Origin: Prevotella brunnea
GTDB taxonomy: Bacteria; Bacteroidota; Bacteroidia; Bacteroidales; Bacteroidaceae
Length of the DNA: 43,806 nucleotides
NCBI RefSeq assembly: GCF_008016795.1
Contig: NZ_SDIK01000015.1
Span: 1-43,806 of the forward strand
Direction: 5' to 3'
The notes beneath the pieces were generated by a model, which saw nothing but the letters and a program-made list of their open reading frames with translations, was not told where the DNA came from and ran no database searches. This document shows, piece by piece, positions 16,179 to 24,583 of the stretch (position 1 is its first letter; the number at the start of each line of letters is the position of its first letter). A program made the translations under genes and the position numbers.

Positions 16179-16808
16179 TTACCAATACCTGCTTGCCGTA
16201 TTGCCGTAGAGCGCCTTAACAGAGGCAAGGTCGTTCTTCTCACGGGCACGGACATAACTCACGGAGATATTCTTCCTTGTATAGTACGACACCAAGGAGC
16301 GGTACTCACGTAGTGTTGTATAGATACGGTCTATCTGCTGCATGCGCTCGTGGTCGTTCATGGAGAATACATTACTCTTGACGATGGACTTGAGTTCTTT
16401 CAGGCTCTCACCGCTCTGCTCGAGCAGCTTGGTGTAGCCCGAAGCCATTGCGGCGAGTTCTGTCGGGCGGAAGTTCTTGTCTGAGAGCATTTTCTTATAT
16501 GAGGTAACATAAATCTCCGAGATGTCACCCACCATGAGAATACACTCCTTGACCTTATAGGCATCGCCAATAAGGTTATTCACTTTCTTCAAGGCATCGT
16601 AATACTTCTTGGTGTCGTTGTAGAGTTTCTCCACCTCCTTGAATCCGTCAAGGGTATTCTTTACTGTCTTCGAGGCGGTAGCAATCTCTTTGACCGTATT
16701 GGCAATATTGCCGGCAAAGTTACCCGGATCATAGACCGTCCACTGTGCGTGGGCTTTGGGAACTGAAAGGCTCAATCCTAAGAGAGCCATGAAAATGTAC
16801 TTTTTCAT
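16179..16808 (-). CDS. traI: Conjugative transposon protein TraI (DUF4141, VirB5-like)
   Basis: 209 residues: signal peptide ending around HAQW, then a largely helical protein (IANTVKEIATASKTVKNTLDGFKEVEKLYNDTKKYYDALKKV in part), a pattern resembling VirB5-type proteins. DUF4141/TraI family by recall. Sits between traG and traJ, 28 bases after traG. Confidence 0.86.
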   Translation of the reverse strand: MKKYIFMALLGLSLSVPKAHAQWTVYDPGNFAGNIANTVKEIATASKTVKNTLDGFKEVEKLYNDTKKYYDALKKVNNLIGDAYKVKECILMVGDISEIYVTSYKKMLSDKNFRPTELAAMASGYTKLLEQSGESLKELKSIVKSNVFSMNDHERMQQIDRIYTTLREYRSLVSYYTRKNISVSYVRAREKNDLASVKALYGNTASRYW

Positions 16809-16836
16809 TGTTGCTATAGTTTTGATGGTTTATTAC

Positions 16837-19350
16837 TTATTTCTTTTTATTGCTTCTTTTCTCTATGGCAAGCTGGCGGATAGCGGTCTCGATGTCGCCA
16901 CCGAGCTGTTCCGCACGCTGCATGACCTCTACCTTCTCGGTTTCCTCAGTGGTGTAGGTGAGGTATTCCTCCATGCTCACTTCCGTGGCATAGACGGCAC
17001 TCTGCATACCGCCCAAGCCTATCCACACTTCCTTGTAGAGTCGGTTGGGGTCGTTGTTCTGATTGATGGAGAGTATCTGGCTCTTTTCCTTTTCCGAAAG
17101 ACCGAGCATCGCCTGTATACCATCGAACTTGGTCATATACTTGCGCTGGTCGAGCAGTATCTTGCAGTCGGAGTTGTTGATGATACTCTCCTTGACAATG
17201 GGCGACTGAATAATGTCATCCACCTCCTGCGTTACCACAATGGCTTCCCCGAAATACTTTCTGACGGTCTTATACAAATATTTTATGTAGTCCGCCATGT
17301 TTGCCGAAGCGATGGCTTTCCACGCTTCCTCAATGAGTATCATCTTGCGGATACCCTTTAATCGGCGCATCTTATTGATGAAGGCTTCCATGATGATAAT
17401 CGTTACCACAGGGAAAAGGTCTTTATTATCCTTCACTTGATCGATTTCAAAGACGATGAAGCGTTTGGAGAGCAGGTCAATATTCTTGTCCGAGTTCAAA
17501 AGGAAGTCGTAACGACCGCCACGATAGTATTGCTTCAATGTAGTTAAGAGGTTGTTAATGTTGAAGTCCGAGAGCGTTACCTTGATGTCACGCTTTTCCA
17601 TATCCTTGCGGTACACGTCCCGCAGATACTCATAGAAGGTATTGAAGCAGGGAACGATGGTATGATCCGTCCTGATAAGTTCGATATAGGCATTGACGGC
17701 AGAACCGAGTTCGCCTGCTTCGGTCTTGGTGATATGTTCATCAGCACTTTTCCAAAGTGTAAGTAATAATGTCCAGATACTCTCCCTTTTCTCAACATCG
17801 AAGAAGTAATCATCCGTATAAAAAGGGTTGAAGGATATCGGATTTTCATTGGTATAGGTAAAATACACACCGTCCTCACCTTTGGTCTTGCGGTGGATAA
17901 GTTCACACAAGCCTTGATATGAGTTTCCGGTATCGACCAAGAGGACATGCGCTCCCTGTTCGTAATACTGACGTACCATGTGGTTGGTAAAGAAAGACTT
18001 ACCACTGCCCGAAGGACCCAAGATGAACTTGTTACGGTTGGTAATCACGCCGCGCTTCATTGGCAGGTCGGAGATGTCAAGGTGGATGGGCTTACCCGAA
18101 AGTCGGTCAGCCATCTTGATACCAAAGGGAGACAGCGAGTCCTTATAGTTCGTCTCTGCCGTGAAGAAACAAAGGGCAGGCTCGATAAAAGTATAGAATG
18201 ACTCTTCTGCAGGAAAGTCTGCCGCATTGCCGGGAATGCCCGCCCAGTAGAGCGTTGCCGCATCAATGGTATTGTGGCGAGGGTGGCACTCCATCAAGGC
18301 AAGGGAAGAACCCACATCGTTCTTGATCTGGCGAAGTTCTTCCTTATCACTACTCCATGCCAGCACATTGAAGTGGGCACGGATAGAGGTCAGTCCCTGT
18401 GAGTGGGCAATATTGAGATACTCCTGTATCCACTCCTCGTTGATTTGGTTGCTACGGCTGTAGCGTGCCAGCGAGTGCATATTCCGTGCCTGTTTCTCGA
18501 AGCGTTCCAAGTTGGCATCGCTGTCTTCGATGAAGAGATACTGGTTATAGATGTGGTTACACGGTAACATCAGACCCACGGGAGCGGCAAAGGAAAGACG
18601 GCAGTCGCTCCTGTCGGTGGATAACCGTTCATATCGGCTATCAGTACTCACACTTGTGGGCAAATCATCTGTATCGCTTAATGTATGTAAGCAGAGCATA
18701 TTGTCGCCCACACGCACAAGGTCTGCACCCAGACGGATGTCCTCCAATGAGGCATGTCCCTCTTCTGAAAGAGAGAAATACCTGTCAAGCAGGCCGCCCT
18801 TTTCATTTGTGCTAACTAACTCATCTTCAGTCATGCGGACAATCCTTATCTGCTCGGTATCGTTGATGATACGCTCGAACTGGTCTACGGCTTCCATGAA
18901 CTTCATCACCTCATCCTTGTTGGTAATTTCCTTGGGCAGCAGATGTCCACGACAAAGCGAAGAGAAGTTACTCTGCTGTGCCATACGCTGCTTGTTCGTC
19001 TTGGTTAGGAAGAGATAGACCGAGTGGTGTAGATACGGACGTTCGTTGAAGTGCCGTTCAGAGGAACGGGCAAGGAAACTCAGTCCGCCATCGAAGAGCT
19101 TTCCTTGATAGTCCTCCTTAATAAACCAGTCCTGCTTGTGTACGATACTGTAATTGGGTAGCACCTTGATTGCCTTATGCCAAGCAGAATGCATCGCTTC
19201 GTATTCTGTAGAAGTGACGGTAAAGAGTTCGGGTAGTTCCAAACGGAAGGCGACCGTAATATCTGCGTCCTTGCTCACCATACACCCCTGCTCGACGGAG
19301 AGCAGCGGGAACTTCGATTCCAAGGTAGTTATCTTACTGTTGTTTCTCAT
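16837..19350 (-). CDS. traG: Conjugation ATPase TraG (VirB4-like)
   Basis: An 837-residue VirB4-family ATPase that powers assembly and substrate movement in the type IV channel. Walker A is GPSGSGKS at 445-452 (K451). A Walker B-like MILIEEAWKAI segment lies near residue 670, followed by the conserved VVTQEVDDI region. The first 20 residues include KFPLLSVEQGCMVSKDADITVAF, typical for the Bacteroides TraG family. Length is normal. Its start overlaps the traF stop by 4 bases. Confidence 0.95.
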   Translation of the reverse strand: MRNNSKITTLESKFPLLSVEQGCMVSKDADITVAFRLELPELFTVTSTEYEAMHSAWHKAIKVLPNYSIVHKQDWFIKEDYQGKLFDGGLSFLARSSERHFNERPYLHHSVYLFLTKTNKQRMAQQSNFSSLCRGHLLPKEITNKDEVMKFMEAVDQFERIINDTEQIRIVRMTEDELVSTNEKGGLLDRYFSLSEEGHASLEDIRLGADLVRVGDNMLCLHTLSDTDDLPTSVSTDSRYERLSTDRSDCRLSFAAPVGLMLPCNHIYNQYLFIEDSDANLERFEKQARNMHSLARYSRSNQINEEWIQEYLNIAHSQGLTSIRAHFNVLAWSSDKEELRQIKNDVGSSLALMECHPRHNTIDAATLYWAGIPGNAADFPAEESFYTFIEPALCFFTAETNYKDSLSPFGIKMADRLSGKPIHLDISDLPMKRGVITNRNKFILGPSGSGKSFFTNHMVRQYYEQGAHVLLVDTGNSYQGLCELIHRKTKGEDGVYFTYTNENPISFNPFYTDDYFFDVEKRESIWTLLLTLWKSADEHITKTEAGELGSAVNAYIELIRTDHTIVPCFNTFYEYLRDVYRKDMEKRDIKVTLSDFNINNLLTTLKQYYRGGRYDFLLNSDKNIDLLSKRFIVFEIDQVKDNKDLFPVVTIIIMEAFINKMRRLKGIRKMILIEEAWKAIASANMADYIKYLYKTVRKYFGEAIVVTQEVDDIIQSPIVKESIINNSDCKILLDQRKYMTKFDGIQAMLGLSEKEKSQILSINQNNDPNRLYKEVWIGLGGMQSAVYATEVSMEEYLTYTTEETEKVEVMQRAEQLGGDIETAIRQLAIEKRSNKKK

Positions 19351-19682
19351 TGCTTCTTTCTTTTGGGTTGAAGGTTACGGATAAGGTGATAGACCGTCCG
19401 GCGGTTCAAAAGGTAGCGTGGGTGCATTCTCACGGCTCCCTTTTTCATGAGTCCGTATTGCCCATACTTTCGGTTCATGGCAAACGTTTGCCACACCACG
19501 AGGGTGGCACCCACTATGCCTATGACCAGACAGGTTATCTGGCTCACTCCACAGAGATAAAGAATGACCACGAGGATGAAGACGGCAAGCAAGCCTCCTG
19601 CAAAGAGGAAGAGGTACTGCGCCTTCAAGCCCTTGAACTCCACCGTCCGACCTACACCTTTGTTGATTTCCCAACTCGCCAT
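19347..19682 (-). CDS. traF: Conjugative transposon protein TraF (DUF4133)
   Basis: 111 residues from the ATG at 19682 (MASWEINKGVGRTVEFKGL), chosen because the N-terminus SWEINKGVGR...EFKGLKAQY is the family hallmark; the longer upstream frame overlaps traE. Two membrane helices (YLFLFAGGLLAVFILVV and ITCLVIGIVGATLVVW). Resembles VirB3-type inner-membrane proteins in size, topology and position before the VirB4 homologue. Confidence 0.87.
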   Translation of the reverse strand: MASWEINKGVGRTVEFKGLKAQYLFLFAGGLLAVFILVVILYLCGVSQITCLVIGIVGATLVVWQTFAMNRKYGQYGLMKKGAVRMHPRYLLNRRTVYHLIRNLQPKRKKQ

Positions 19683-19687
19683 AGTGG

Positions 19688-19990
19688 TTATAGGAAGAAA
19701 GAACGTAGGATGGTGGCAGCCACGATGAGGAAGATGCACGCACCGAACCAAGAGGCGGCGGTCTTGCTCGTATCGGGGTCGCCACTAGAGAACTTGTTAT
19801 AGACTTTTATTCCTCCGATCAAGCCCACCACGGCACCGATGGCATAGATAAGTTTCGTACCGGGATCAAAGTACGAGGTCACCATTTTGGTGGCTTCGTT
19901 GATACCCGCCATGCCGTTGCCCTGTGCGTACGCTCCTGTGGCAGTGGCGGCTATCAGGAGCAGCATTGTGATTTTCTTTTTGTTGTTCAT
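19688..19990 (-). CDS. traE: Conjugative transposon protein TraE (DUF4134, VirB2-like)
   Basis: 100 residues: cleaved signal peptide (LLLIAATATGAYAQG), then a mature peptide with two hydrophobic helices (KLIYAIGAVVGLIGGI and FGACIFLIVAATILRSF) separated by a small polar loop. This is the pattern of pilin-like VirB2/TraE proteins. It starts the structural part of the operon, 5 bases before traF. Confidence 0.87.
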   Translation of the reverse strand: MNNKKKITMLLLIAATATGAYAQGNGMAGINEATKMVTSYFDPGTKLIYAIGAVVGLIGGIKVYNKFSSGDPDTSKTAASWFGACIFLIVAATILRSFFL

Positions 19991-20148
19991 TGCTGTTTTT
20001 ATTTTAAGTTGTTAAACAAATTATTTTCTTTTTAGGGTGAAAGTGGCAAGGGGTAGCTCGGTTTTATCGTATGACAGATATTGGTTGATTGTTTTACTTT
20101 TGAGCCACCCCCGCATCACTTTACACTTCTACAATATGAACATTGGTT

Positions 20149-20922
20149 TTACAGATAGTATGACAGTGGACGCTCACCCATATCGTCAGTTTCCGTCATC
20201 AGATTGTCAGAAGAGTTCTTTCTGGAGGCATCGAAAGTGGACAATTCATCTGTCTGCTCTTCTCCTTCCTCTGCGCTTCGGATTTTATCCAGCAGGATGG
20301 ACTGCTCACCTTGCATTTTGGCGACATACTCCTTGTATTTCTCCATAAAGTCAGTGCCTTTAAGTTGACCGACAATTTCCTTGACTTCGGCATCATCTAC
20401 CTCATCACTGTTCTTACGCCACTTTCTCATGCGACCTAAGTCACGTGCGAGGATAGATTGACTGGATACCTCGCCATCTTCAGATGCGGACTCAATGGGC
20501 AGACTCAGCTCCTCGCGAGCAACCTCGTTTTCGTCCTCTCTTTCCATCTCGTAGCTAACCTCCATCTCGTTATCCTCTTCCTTCATGTCATCTTTATTTT
20601 CGGAGTTTTGCGTTACAAAATTATTACTATTCTGCTTTGAATTTTCTAATGATGAAGCAGAGGGAACTTGTGGGATAATAGGGGAAGTGGAACGGCTTTT
20701 GCCAATCAGTACAAACTCGGCTTGATCTTCTGTTCCTTCTCCTTTTTGTCCGTCTTTTTTCTTCGTCGCTTCATTCTCCTTAGTCTGCTCATTGCCCTTT
20801 TTATTTTTCTTGATAAGGATGCCATACGGAGATACATACCGCATATAGAAGTACAGGATACCCAGCATTATCCAAATGATGATGAGTATCAGTATAAAAC
20901 TGAAAAGTATTGTTTCCATCAT
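20149..20922 (-). CDS. TraD-like protein (probable DUF4122)
   Basis: 257 residues: one N-terminal membrane helix (about 4-30, ILFSFILILIIIWIMLGILY), a basic stop-transfer, then a long acidic, low-complexity cytoplasmic tail (DDMKEEDNEMEV...). A FVLIGKSR segment near residue 71 recalls the DUF4122/TraD family of Bacteroides conjugative elements, found between traB/C and traE. Its start overlaps traB by 4 bases. The 158-base gap to traE (19991-20148) shows no gene. Confidence 0.6.
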   Translation of the reverse strand: MMETILFSFILILIIIWIMLGILYFYMRYVSPYGILIKKNKKGNEQTKENEATKKKDGQKGEGTEDQAEFVLIGKSRSTSPIIPQVPSASSLENSKQNSNNFVTQNSENKDDMKEEDNEMEVSYEMEREDENEVAREELSLPIESASEDGEVSSQSILARDLGRMRKWRKNSDEVDDAEVKEIVGQLKGTDFMEKYKEYVAKMQGEQSILLDKIRSAEEGEEQTDELSTFDASRKNSSDNLMTETDDMGERPLSYYL

Positions 20923-21446
20923 AGTGTTATTGTTGTCTTGCGTCTTTGTTTTGCTGCCGCACTGTTGAGCAATTCCAAATGTTCACGCAGGTGTTCCCTA
21001 AGAATGTTGTCTATATATGCGGCTATGGAGACACGCTCCCCCAAGTCCTGCAATACGTTGCGCAGGTTCTGCAGCGTTTCCAGATTTATAGAGAAGGCTG
21101 TCCGCATTTGGGAACGGACGGGATGAAAGTACAGGGAACGGTAGTCCTCGATGGAAAGGGAGGATACGCCGGGCTTTTCCATTCTCGGCTTCCTTTCCCG
21201 TTTCTGTTCCGTGTTCCCCGTTTCCTCTCTTTCTATTTCATCTACCGGTTTTTCTTTTGCTGTTTTCGTTTCTTTCGTCTCTTCTAAATTATTGTCTTCC
21301 TCCCCTGATGTTGCTGGGGAGGACTCAGTATCCTCGGAAGGGTCGAAGGAGTTTGGTATCGTGACAGGTTTCACCACGACATTGTCCTCTGCCATTTTCT
21401 TCAGCTTGTTTTCCAGCTGTTGCTTTCTTTCTTCAATCGTTGCCAT
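20919..21446 (-). CDS. traB: TraB-like protein (DUF3408)
   Basis: 175 residues: an N-terminal charged, disordered region (EERKQQLENKLKKM, then Glu/Lys-rich) and a C-terminal helical domain (YRSLYFHPVRSQMRTAFSIN...ERVSIAAYIDNILREHL). This C-terminal part matches DUF3408, placed after the ParA-like gene in CTnDOT-type tra operons; it resembles a ribbon-helix-helix DNA-binding domain. It overlaps traA by 14 bases. A ParB-like partner role for TraA is inference. Confidence 0.8.
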   Translation of the reverse strand: MATIEERKQQLENKLKKMAEDNVVVKPVTIPNSFDPSEDTESSPATSGEEDNNLEETKETKTAKEKPVDEIEREETGNTEQKRERKPRMEKPGVSSLSIEDYRSLYFHPVRSQMRTAFSINLETLQNLRNVLQDLGERVSIAAYIDNILREHLREHLELLNSAAAKQRRKTTITL

Positions 21447-22227
21447 TTTCTGTTTTCGTTTTTAGTTTGAGACGTTGAATTATCTCATTGACGAGTTCGT
21501 CCAGCCCTGTACCCATTCGTAATCCCCTTGCAGGAGGCTGATAGGTAGAGCGGAACAGTCCGTATGTGGAAAGTTCGTGAGAGAAGCGGTGCGTGGCATA
21601 CACATAGCCGGGCAGGAGCGTGAGTTCGTATTCGTCGATGAGCTTTGTATATTCGTCGATGATGATGTTCCTTACTCTTCTGTCCACCTTGTTCCAGAAC
21701 AGAATAATGTCCTTTATCCGGGAGTCGGACATCGAAACTCCAATCTCCGTGATAGTCTTGGCGTATGCCAGACATGAAACCAGCGACTGAATATCGGCTT
21801 CAATCGGAGAAAGGATATAGTCCATCTGAAGGGACAGTTCCATCAGTTCGGTTGTTCCAGCATGTCCCGGGAAATCAAATATAACCAACTGGTACTTCTC
21901 GTTGCTGATACCGTCGATTTTACTTCGTGCAGTCCTGACGGCTTCCTTGGGTGCAGACTTGTAAATTCTGTATGCTTTTTTGCCAAGGTGATGAAAGTAC
22001 TCCTGCATGGATTTGGAAAGTTCTTCGCTCTCCTGAACGATACTTTTCTCACGTTCCCTCAGTTTGTAGAAAGAGTCTTGCGACAGGTCGCAGTCCATCA
22101 CGAAGAGGTTGATGCCTTGCTCGTAGTACAATATGCTGCTTACGATTTCGGCAAGAGTACTTTTTCCCACTCCTCCCTTTTGGGAAGAGAAGCCCAGAAA
22201 AAGGGGGCGTTGTTCTTTGTTCTCCAT
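21433..22227 (-). CDS. traA: TraA, ParA-family ATPase
   Basis: 264 residues with the deviant Walker A motif KGGVGKST (17-24) of ParA/MinD ATPases and a Walker B-like YQLVIFDFPGHAGT segment near residue 111. In CTnDOT-type elements this is the first tra gene; such ATPases help position or partition DNA or the transfer machinery. It begins the minus-strand operon and diverges from the mob operon across about 590 bases. Confidence 0.9.
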   Translation of the reverse strand: MENKEQRPLFLGFSSQKGGVGKSTLAEIVSSILYYEQGINLFVMDCDLSQDSFYKLREREKSIVQESEELSKSMQEYFHHLGKKAYRIYKSAPKEAVRTARSKIDGISNEKYQLVIFDFPGHAGTTELMELSLQMDYILSPIEADIQSLVSCLAYAKTITEIGVSMSDSRIKDIILFWNKVDRRVRNIIIDEYTKLIDEYELTLLPGYVYATHRFSHELSTYGLFRSTYQPPARGLRMGTGLDELVNEIIQRLKLKTKTENGND

Positions 22228-22642
22228 AATGATAATTTCTTAGTTCATATTATTTGTCTATTTGATGTTTGGATGTTCTCTCATTATTAAGAGTCATCAG
22301 CAGACAGTTTGCTCTGACTGTGTATGGTTTGGGCGATAGTCCAAAAGGACGATTTCAAGTTCTTACAATTTGTTGTATTGACAATAGTTTGTCATGACAA
22401 TAAATTGTTATGAATATGTATTGTTCCTTCTTGTCATCTTTGGTGCAAGCAGGCGATAATATGATATATCTTTTGCTTGTGTTATCATACCATTGTTCGC
22501 TCGTTCTGATTGCAAAATAAATGATATTTCGGCTGATTTTATGATGCCTATGAAATGCAGGGAAATGAAAGGAAAAAGAGTGAATGTCGCTGATAATGAG
22601 ATATTTGAAAATCCACTGTAACTTTGCAGGCAGATAGAAAAC
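22228..22642. promoter_or_regulatory. Divergent tra/mob intergenic region with palindromes
   Basis: No gene is supported here. A perfect 12-base palindrome TTGTCATGACAA lies at 22389-22400 within an array of related ATTGACAAT and ATTGTTAT half-sites (about 22371-22412). A shorter dyad ACAGT...ACTGT occurs near 22304-22320. These look like operator or relaxosome-protein sites. I could not find a clear TAnnTTTG box for traA. Confidence 0.45.
22619..22626 (+). promoter_or_regulatory. Candidate -7 box for the mob operon
   Basis: TAACTTTG fits TAnnTTTG. The nearest TTTG (22604-22607) is too close (11 bases) to be its -33 partner, so the call rests on the -7 box alone. The leader to mobA would be about 185 bases and contains the putative oriT. 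Confidence 0.4.
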
Positions 22643-22711
22643 ATGGAGGTAAACTATCCGAAGCGGACACCCTTACAGGTGGATGCTTCTATTGCATCAA
22701 CTCTTGATATT

Positions 22712-22776
22712 GGCAAGGTGTGTCTTTGTAACACAAACCGACGTTTGTACCACAAATACCCTTGCCCCGAAGGGGA
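22712..22776 (+). other. Putative oriT: nested inverted and direct repeats upstream of mobA
   Basis: GGCAAGG (22712-22718) and CCTTGCC (22760-22766) form outer arms. Inside are two direct repeats, TTTGTAACACAAA (22725-22737) and TTTGTACCACAAA (22744-22756), each itself a dyad (TTTGT/ACAAA), and ACAAAC/GTTTGT also pair across the gap between them. A small CCCCGAAGGGG hairpin follows at 22765-22775. Location just before the relaxosome genes is where oriT lies in related elements. The nick site cannot be placed by eye. Confidence 0.55.
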
Positions 22777-22817
22777 GATGAATTACTCCAAAGTCGTAAT
22801 TAGAAGCCAAAACGAAT

Positions 22818-23231
22818 ATGAAAAAGGAAACGGAACACGGTTCAGAACAAAAGACGGCAGAAAAGCCACGTTGGGACAACTGGCATGTACGGTTGCCCAA
22901 CCCCAAAGACCAGCAAAAAGTCATTGAACTTTTCCATAAATCCGGTGCAAAATCGAAGTCTGATTTTGTGCGTGGCTGTATTCTTGGGGAGAAGTTCAAG
23001 GTGATAACAGTAGATAAATCCGCTGTGGATTATTATCGTAAACTCTCGGAATTGATTGCCGAAAATCATCGGATAGGCGTACTCTACAACCAAACAGTAC
23101 GCGCAATAAACTCTTATCACAGCGTGAAAACTGCACAGATTTTACTTGAAAAATTGGAAAAAATCTCTGGTCAAATCATCACGCTACAACAGAAAGCCAT
23201 CCAACTGACGGAACAATTTGATAGTCGATAA
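22818..23231 (+). CDS. mobA: MobA-like relaxosome accessory protein
   Basis: 137 residues. A basic N-terminus, then NWHVRLPNPKDQQKVIELFHKSGAKSKSDFVRGCIL in part, which resembles a ribbon-helix-helix DNA-binding unit seen in mobilization accessory proteins, then a C-terminal helical region (ENHRIGVLYNQTVRAINSY..., LLEKLEKISGQIITLQQKAIQL). Such proteins bind oriT and guide the relaxase. It is followed 6 bases later by the relaxase gene. A frame open from 22643 overlaps its start, but crosses the repeat-rich oriT region and is not called. Confidence 0.8.
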   Translation: MKKETEHGSEQKTAEKPRWDNWHVRLPNPKDQQKVIELFHKSGAKSKSDFVRGCILGEKFKVITVDKSAVDYYRKLSELIAENHRIGVLYNQTVRAINSYHSVKTAQILLEKLEKISGQIITLQQKAIQLTEQFDSR

Positions 23232-23237
23232 AGGAAT

Positions 23238-24518
23238 ATGATTGCAAAGATTTCTTCTACCGAGAACCTTGGAGGAGCATTGGGGTATAACTTCAAAAAG
23301 ATGCAGCACAACGAAGCGGTAGTCCTCTGCGTGAACGAACTTCGGAAAGGCTTCGATGGCACTTTTCAAATGGATAAGGTACTTGCCGATATGCAAAAGA
23401 CGATACCAGAGCAATGCAGGACAAAGAAAACGGTTTTTCACTGCTCCCTCAATCCGCACCCAGACGAGAAACTATCTGATGAGCAACTCACGCAGATTGC
23501 AAAGGAATATATGGAGGCACTCGGCTATGGCAAGCAACCCTACATCGTCTTCAAGCATAATGACATTGCCCGTGAGCATATACACATCGTGTCGCTTCGG
23601 GTGGACAGCAAAGGAAGAAAGATGAACGATAAGTTTGAGAAGCGGCGGAGCAAGCAGATTACCGATGCCTTGGAAAGGAAGTATAATCTTATTCCAAGTT
23701 CAAAAATTAGTAATAAGGCAGAAACAGAAACGCCCAAGGTGGATATGGGTAAAGGAAACATCAAGGAGCAGGTGGCAAGCGTCCTCCGCAGGGTGCTGAA
23801 GCATTATCGCTTCTGTTCATTGGGTGAACTGAACGCCGTTCTCTCCGCATACAATCTTGCAGTGGAAGAAGTCAGGAAGGAGTTTCGGGGAAGGAAATAC
23901 GACGGGCTTGTCTATGTCTCGACTAATGACAAGGGAAACAAGGCAGGCACACCCATCCATGCCTCAGACATCGGCCGTGGTGTAGGCCACACTGCCGTGC
24001 AGAACAGGATGCGGAAATCGAAGCAAGCCATCAAGCCGCTGATACCAACCGTTAGAAGAAAGATATTGGAAGTTATGCGTACCTCTCCAAAGACAGAGGA
24101 AGAACTTCGACAAAGATTGGAGGAACAGGGCTTGCGTGTGGCAATCCGAAAGAATGAAAGCGGACGTATCTATGGCATTACCTTCATAGACGACGAAGGA
24201 GGCGTTGCGCTCAACGGCTCACGATTGGGGAAGGGATATGCCGCCAATAAGTTTAACGAGTACTTCTCTAACCCTGCTCACAATCCATTCTTGGATGAAT
24301 CGCTTTATGGTAATCCGTCCGTTAGCCATGAACAGATAAATAACATGCAGTTATTACAACAAGACACAGAGGAAGGCGACAACCTTGTTGATGAACTAAT
24401 CGACGATATGGTGGGAGAAACTTTCTCTGCATCGGGCAATGATGATTGGAAAGAAGCGGCATGGCAGCGTAAACTCCGAAAGCAAAGTAAGGTAAATCTT
24501 AGACGAAGAAAACATTAA
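23238..24518 (+). CDS. mobB: MobB relaxase (MOBP-type)
   Basis: A 426-residue relaxase that nicks oriT and stays covalently bound to the transferred strand. The metal-binding three-histidine motif is H107, H114-x-H116 (KHNDIAREHIHIVSLRV). Candidate catalytic tyrosine is Y17 in GALGYNFKK. The C-terminal half (about 180-426) is basic and has the RRKILEVMRTSPKTEEELRQRL winged-helix-like segment. Typical of Bacteroides CTn/NBU mobilization proteins. Lies between mobA (6 bases) and mobC. Confidence 0.92.
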   Translation: MIAKISSTENLGGALGYNFKKMQHNEAVVLCVNELRKGFDGTFQMDKVLADMQKTIPEQCRTKKTVFHCSLNPHPDEKLSDEQLTQIAKEYMEALGYGKQPYIVFKHNDIAREHIHIVSLRVDSKGRKMNDKFEKRRSKQITDALERKYNLIPSSKISNKAETETPKVDMGKGNIKEQVASVLRRVLKHYRFCSLGELNAVLSAYNLAVEEVRKEFRGRKYDGLVYVSTNDKGNKAGTPIHASDIGRGVGHTAVQNRMRKSKQAIKPLIPTVRRKILEVMRTSPKTEEELRQRLEEQGLRVAIRKNESGRIYGITFIDDEGGVALNGSRLGKGYAANKFNEYFSNPAHNPFLDESLYGNPSVSHEQINNMQLLQQDTEEGDNLVDELIDDMVGETFSASGNDDWKEAAWQRKLRKQSKVNLRRRKH

Positions 24519-24538
24519 ATAAACGAGCAATTCCAACT

Positions 24539-24556
24539 CCCCTCCTTTCGGAGGGG
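24539..24556 (+). repeat. GC-rich hairpin between mobB and mobC
   Basis: CCCCTCC (24539-24545) pairs with GGAGGGG (24550-24556) around TTTC, with possible flanking CCAA/TTGG pairing. It ends 27 bases before the mobC start, so it may modulate mobC translation; no T-run follows. Confidence 0.6.
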
Positions 24557-24583
24557 TTGGGGGGAGGCTACAAATACATTATT

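Noticed and set aside
16756..17361. 201-codon open frame on the plus strand
   Set aside because: Antisense to traG/traI; contradicts the clear VirB4 gene on the other strand.
22643..22927. 94-codon open frame before mobA
   Set aside because: Runs through the repeat-rich putative oriT and overlaps mobA in another frame.
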